A DNA stretch of 6,302 nucleotides from Lachnospiraceae bacterium (GTDB lineage Bacteria; Bacillota; Clostridia; Lachnospirales; Lachnospiraceae). Shown piece by piece: positions 3,512 to 6,302 of this stretch. Where the stretch lies: assembly GCA_003519685.1 (NCBI GenBank), contig DOWG01000106.1, positions 1 to 6,302 on the forward strand, read 5' to 3'. The notes below the pieces were generated by a model that had not been told where the DNA came from, did not search any database, and saw only the letters and a program-made list of their open reading frames with translations. Position 1 is the stretch's first letter, and each line of letters starts with the position of its first letter. Position numbers and translations under genes: made by a program.

Positions 3512-5422
3512 ATGGATAATGAATACGGTGCAGATCAGATCCAGATACTGGAAGGCTTGGAAGCTGTAAGAAAAAGACCTGGTATGTATATTGGATCTAC
3601 CTCTTCCAAGGGATTACACCATTTGGTATCTGAAATCGTAGACAATGCCGTAGATGAGGCATTGGCCGGTTTTTGTGATACCATAGATGTAACGATTAAT
3701 AAAGATAACTCGATTACTGTTATTGATAACGGTAGGGGAATACCGATCGGTATCAACCATAAATCTGGGAAACCTGCGGTAGAAGTAGTGTTTACTATCC
3801 TGCATGCCGGCGGTAAATTTGGTGGTGGAGGATATAAGGTATCCGGAGGATTACACGGTGTAGGAGCTTCTGTGGTGAATGCACTTTCCGAGTGGCTGGA
3901 AGTCGAAGTTTATACCGACGGTAAGAAATATACACAGCGTTATGAGAGAGGAAAGGTAATGTCTCCGTTACAAGAGGTCGGGGACACGGACTTAAGAGGA
4001 ACGAAGGTTACATTTCTTCCGGACAAAGAAATCTTTGAAGAAACGGTATATGACTTTGAAGTATTAAAGCAGAGACTTCGGGAAATGGCGTTTTTAACGA
4101 AGGGAGTTAAAATTATTCTTCGCGACAACAGAGGAGAAGAAGTGGTGGAGAAGATGTTCCACTACGAAGGCGGTATCAAAGAGTATGTGGCTTATTTAAA
4201 CCGTCATAAGGATCCGCTTTATCCGGAAATTATTTATTGTGAAGGACAAAAAGACAGTGTTTATGTTGAGGTAGCGATGCAGCATAATAGCGGTTATAAT
4301 GAAGGCGTCTACAGCTTTGTTAATAATATAACAACACCGGAAGGCGGAACGCATCTAGCCGGCTTTAAAAATGCAATTACCAAAACATTTAATGACTATG
4401 CAAGAGAACAGAAATATTTAAAGGACAGTGATCAGAACTTATCCGGTGAAGATATTAGGGAGGGTCTGACTGCGATTATCAGTATAAAGCTTCCGGATCC
4501 CCAGTTTGAGGGTCAGACCAAGCAAAAGCTGGGAAATAGTGAAGCGAGGGGAGCGGTTGACAGTATTGTCAGCGAACAGTTAACCTATTTTCTGGAGCAG
4601 AATCCTTCTATCGCAAAGATTATTTGCGAAAAATCGGTATTAGCACAGCGGGCAAGGGATGCTGCCAGAAAGGCCAGAGATCTGACTAGAAGAAAGACCG
4701 CCTTAGAAAGCGCAAGCTTACCCGGAAAGCTGGCAGACTGTTCAGAGAAAGATCCGACGAAATGTGAAATCTATATTGTCGAGGGAGATTCCGCGGGTGG
4801 ATCTGCAAAAACGGCCCGCTCGAGAGCAACCCAGGCAATTCTTCCGCTTCGAGGAAAAATATTAAATGTGGAGAAAGCCAGATTAGATAAAATTCTGGTC
4901 AATAATGAGATCAAAGCGATGATTACCGCATTCGGTACGGGCATTTCGGATGATTTTGATATTTCTAAGCTTCGCTATCATAAAATTATTATTATGACAG
5001 ATGCGGATGTGGATGGAGCACATATTAGTACGCTCTTATTAACCTTCCTGTATCGGTTTATGCCAGAATTAATTAAACAGGGGCATGTATATCTGGCGCA
5101 GCCTCCGCTCTATAAAGTTGAAAAAAATAAAATTGCCCAATATGCCTATAGTGATGAAGAGCTTAATCAGATATTGGCTGACATCGGCCGGGATCAAAGC
5201 AATAAGATTCAACGCTATAAAGGTTTGGGTGAGATGGATGCGGAACAGCTTTGGGATACGACAATGGATCCGGAGAAACGAATTTTACTGCGTGTTACCA
5301 TGGACGAAGAAGAATCTTCCGAGATTGACTTAACATTTACCACTTTAATGGGAGATAAGGTTGAGCCAAGACGAGAATTTATAGAAGCTAACGCAAAATA
5401 TGTAAAGAATCTGGATATTTAA
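3512..5422 (+). CDS. gyrB: DNA gyrase subunit B
   Basis: A complete 636-residue type IIA topoisomerase ATPase subunit, the size typical of Gram-positive GyrB without the long E. coli insertion. It works in the cytoplasm as a GyrA2GyrB2 tetramer that adds negative supercoils using ATP. The GHKL ATPase domain (about 1-220) shows RKRPGMYIGST, EIVDNAVDEALAG with catalytic Glu41 and Mg-binding Asn45, DNGRGIP with Asp72, and the ATP lid GGLHGVGASVVNALS. The transducer has QTK with Lys337. The Toprim domain has EGDSAGGSAK (Glu424) and DADVD (Asp497, 499, 501). The C-terminal RYKGLGEMDAEQLWDTTMDP contacts GyrA. ATG 3512 follows GGAGG at 3498-3502, and stop codons throughout the upstream array rule out a longer start. 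gyrA follows after 47 bases. Regulation probably involves the repeat leader. Confidence 0.99.
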   Translation: MDNEYGADQIQILEGLEAVRKRPGMYIGSTSSKGLHHLVSEIVDNAVDEALAGFCDTIDVTINKDNSITVIDNGRGIPIGINHKSGKPAVEVVFTILHAGGKFGGGGYKVSGGLHGVGASVVNALSEWLEVEVYTDGKKYTQRYERGKVMSPLQEVGDTDLRGTKVTFLPDKEIFEETVYDFEVLKQRLREMAFLTKGVKIILRDNRGEEVVEKMFHYEGGIKEYVAYLNRHKDPLYPEIIYCEGQKDSVYVEVAMQHNSGYNEGVYSFVNNITTPEGGTHLAGFKNAITKTFNDYAREQKYLKDSDQNLSGEDIREGLTAIISIKLPDPQFEGQTKQKLGNSEARGAVDSIVSEQLTYFLEQNPSIAKIICEKSVLAQRARDAARKARDLTRRKTALESASLPGKLADCSEKDPTKCEIYIVEGDSAGGSAKTARSRATQAILPLRGKILNVEKARLDKILVNNEIKAMITAFGTGISDDFDISKLRYHKIIIMTDADVDGAHISTLLLTFLYRFMPELIKQGHVYLAQPPLYKVEKNKIAQYAYSDEELNQILADIGRDQSNKIQRYKGLGEMDAEQLWDTTMDPEKRILLRVTMDEEESSEIDLTFTTLMGDKVEPRREFIEANAKYVKNLDI

Positions 5423-5469
5423 TAATAATTTCTAGCGTCCAGAACAGTTAGAAAAATGGAGGAAAAGGA

Positions 5470-6302
5470 ATGGATGAATATATCTTCGACAAGGTACATG
5501 AAGTAGACTTGAAGAAAACAATGGAAACATCCTATATAGATTATGCCATGTCAGTTATCGCTGCCCGTGCCCTGCCGGATGTAAGGGATGGTTTAAAACC
5601 GGTACAAAGAAGAATTCTATATGCGATGATTGAATTAAACAACGGTCCGGATAAGCCACATCGTAAGTGCGCACGTATCGTCGGTGATACCATGGGTAAG
5701 TTTCACCCGCATGGTGACAGCTCAATTTATGAAGCATTGGTAAAATTGGCACAGGATTTTTCTACCCGATATCCATTAATTGACGGACACGGCAACTTCG
5801 GATCTGTCGATGGTGACGGCGCGGCTGCTATGCGTTACACGGAAGCAAGATTAAGTAAGATTTCTATGGAAATGCTTTCCGATATCAGCAAGGATACCGT
5901 AGATTTTAGTCCGAATTTTGATGAGACAGAAAAAGAACCGATGGTTTTACCTTCCCGATTTCCAAATCTGCTGGTAAACGGTACTTCCGGTATCGCTGTT
6001 GGTATGGCAACGAATATACCTCCTCATAACTTACGGGAGGTTATTAATGGCGTCTTAAAAATCATTGACAACCATGTTGAAAATGACAGAGATACCAGTA
6101 TGGAAGAGCTATTAGAAATTATAAAAGGACCGGATTTTCCGACAGGAGCGGAAATCTTAGGTACCAGAGGAATTGAAGAGGCTTATCGGACCGGCCGTGG
6201 CAAAATTCGCACCCGTGCAATAACGAATATTGAACCCATGGCAAATGGTAAAAATAGGATTGTTGTAACCGAGCTTCCCTATATGGTGAATAAAGCGCGC
6301 TT
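5470..6302 (+). CDS. gyrA: DNA gyrase subunit A, N-terminal fragment
   Basis: The first 277 codons of a protein usually near 800-850 residues; the frame runs off the window's right edge. GyrA carries the DNA-cleaving tyrosine and the C-terminal DNA-wrapping domain (not seen here). Visible are the N-terminal SYIDYAMSVIAARALPDVRDG, the recognition helix region ARIVGD to HPHGDSSIYE, and AMRYTE with catalytic Tyr123. At quinolone-contact positions it has Ser84 and Glu88 (E. coli 83 and 87); Ser with an acidic residue is the usual sensitive-type combination. ATG 5470 follows GGAGG at 5458-5462 with a 7-base gap. The 47-base gap after gyrB holds no terminator, so the two subunits are very likely co-transcribed. 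Confidence 0.98.
   Translation, partial: MDEYIFDKVHEVDLKKTMETSYIDYAMSVIAARALPDVRDGLKPVQRRILYAMIELNNGPDKPHRKCARIVGDTMGKFHPHGDSSIYEALVKLAQDFSTRYPLIDGHGNFGSVDGDGAAAMRYTEARLSKISMEMLSDISKDTVDFSPNFDETEKEPMVLPSRFPNLLVNGTSGIAVGMATNIPPHNLREVINGVLKIIDNHVENDRDTSMEELLEIIKGPDFPTGAEILGTRGIEEAYRTGRGKIRTRAITNIEPMANGKNRIVVTELPYMVNKAR

Noticed and set aside
3321..3569. 82-residue protein with GGEILH repeats overlapping the gyrB start
   Set aside because: The frame is open mainly because repeat spacings are multiples of three. Its start lies upstream of the predicted transcription start, its end overlaps gyrB by 58 bases in another frame, and the C-terminal part has no recognisable fold. AGGA before the ATG keeps a small possibility open.
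5085..5333. Out-of-frame reading frame within gyrB
   Set aside because: It overlaps the conserved gyrB Toprim and tail coding sequence and shows no independent start signal.

Overview
The window is the replication-initiation and gyrase block of a low-GC Firmicutes chromosome. All genes run rightward: the end of dnaA, then dnaN, a small S4-domain gene of the yaaA type, recF, gyrB and the start of gyrA. Gene order, AT-rich coding sequence and strong GGAGG ribosome sites point to Clostridia. A Lachnospiraceae-like host is my best guess, but this is an inference and was not tested by any search.

Layout. Positions 1-186 are the DnaA C-terminus (domain IV). Positions 187-472 look like part of oriC: two identical one-mismatch DnaA boxes in opposite orientation, a cluster of GTTGATA repeats and an AT-rich stretch. 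The clamp gene dnaN fills 473-1582. A 259-base spacer follows, dense in short inverted repeats. Then come the S4 gene (1842-2051) and recF (2085-3182). The next 329 bases hold no conventional gene. They contain a cloverleaf-shaped inverted-repeat element (3185-3265), a likely promoter (about 3302-3331), and an array of seven GGAGG and six CCTCC motifs in strict alternation (3345-3502), which ends on the gyrB ribosome-binding site. gyrB is complete (3512-5422). gyrA starts at 5470 and runs off the window.

The proteins are textbook: DnaA opens the origin, DnaN is the sliding clamp, RecF loads RecA at gaps, and GyrB with GyrA supercoils DNA. All their key motifs are intact.

The unusual part is the gyrB leader. 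Each CCTCC (an anti-Shine-Dalgarno-like sequence) can pair with the GGAGG on its left or its right, so the RNA has two whole-array folding registers. One leaves the gyrB ribosome site free and the other buries it in a 9-bp hairpin. Three internal GGAGG motifs are each followed by an in-frame ATG. Those nested small frames share one stop codon, 4 bases before the gyrB ATG, which suggests translational coupling. I do not recognise this array as a described regulator; the regulatory role is inference from sequence.
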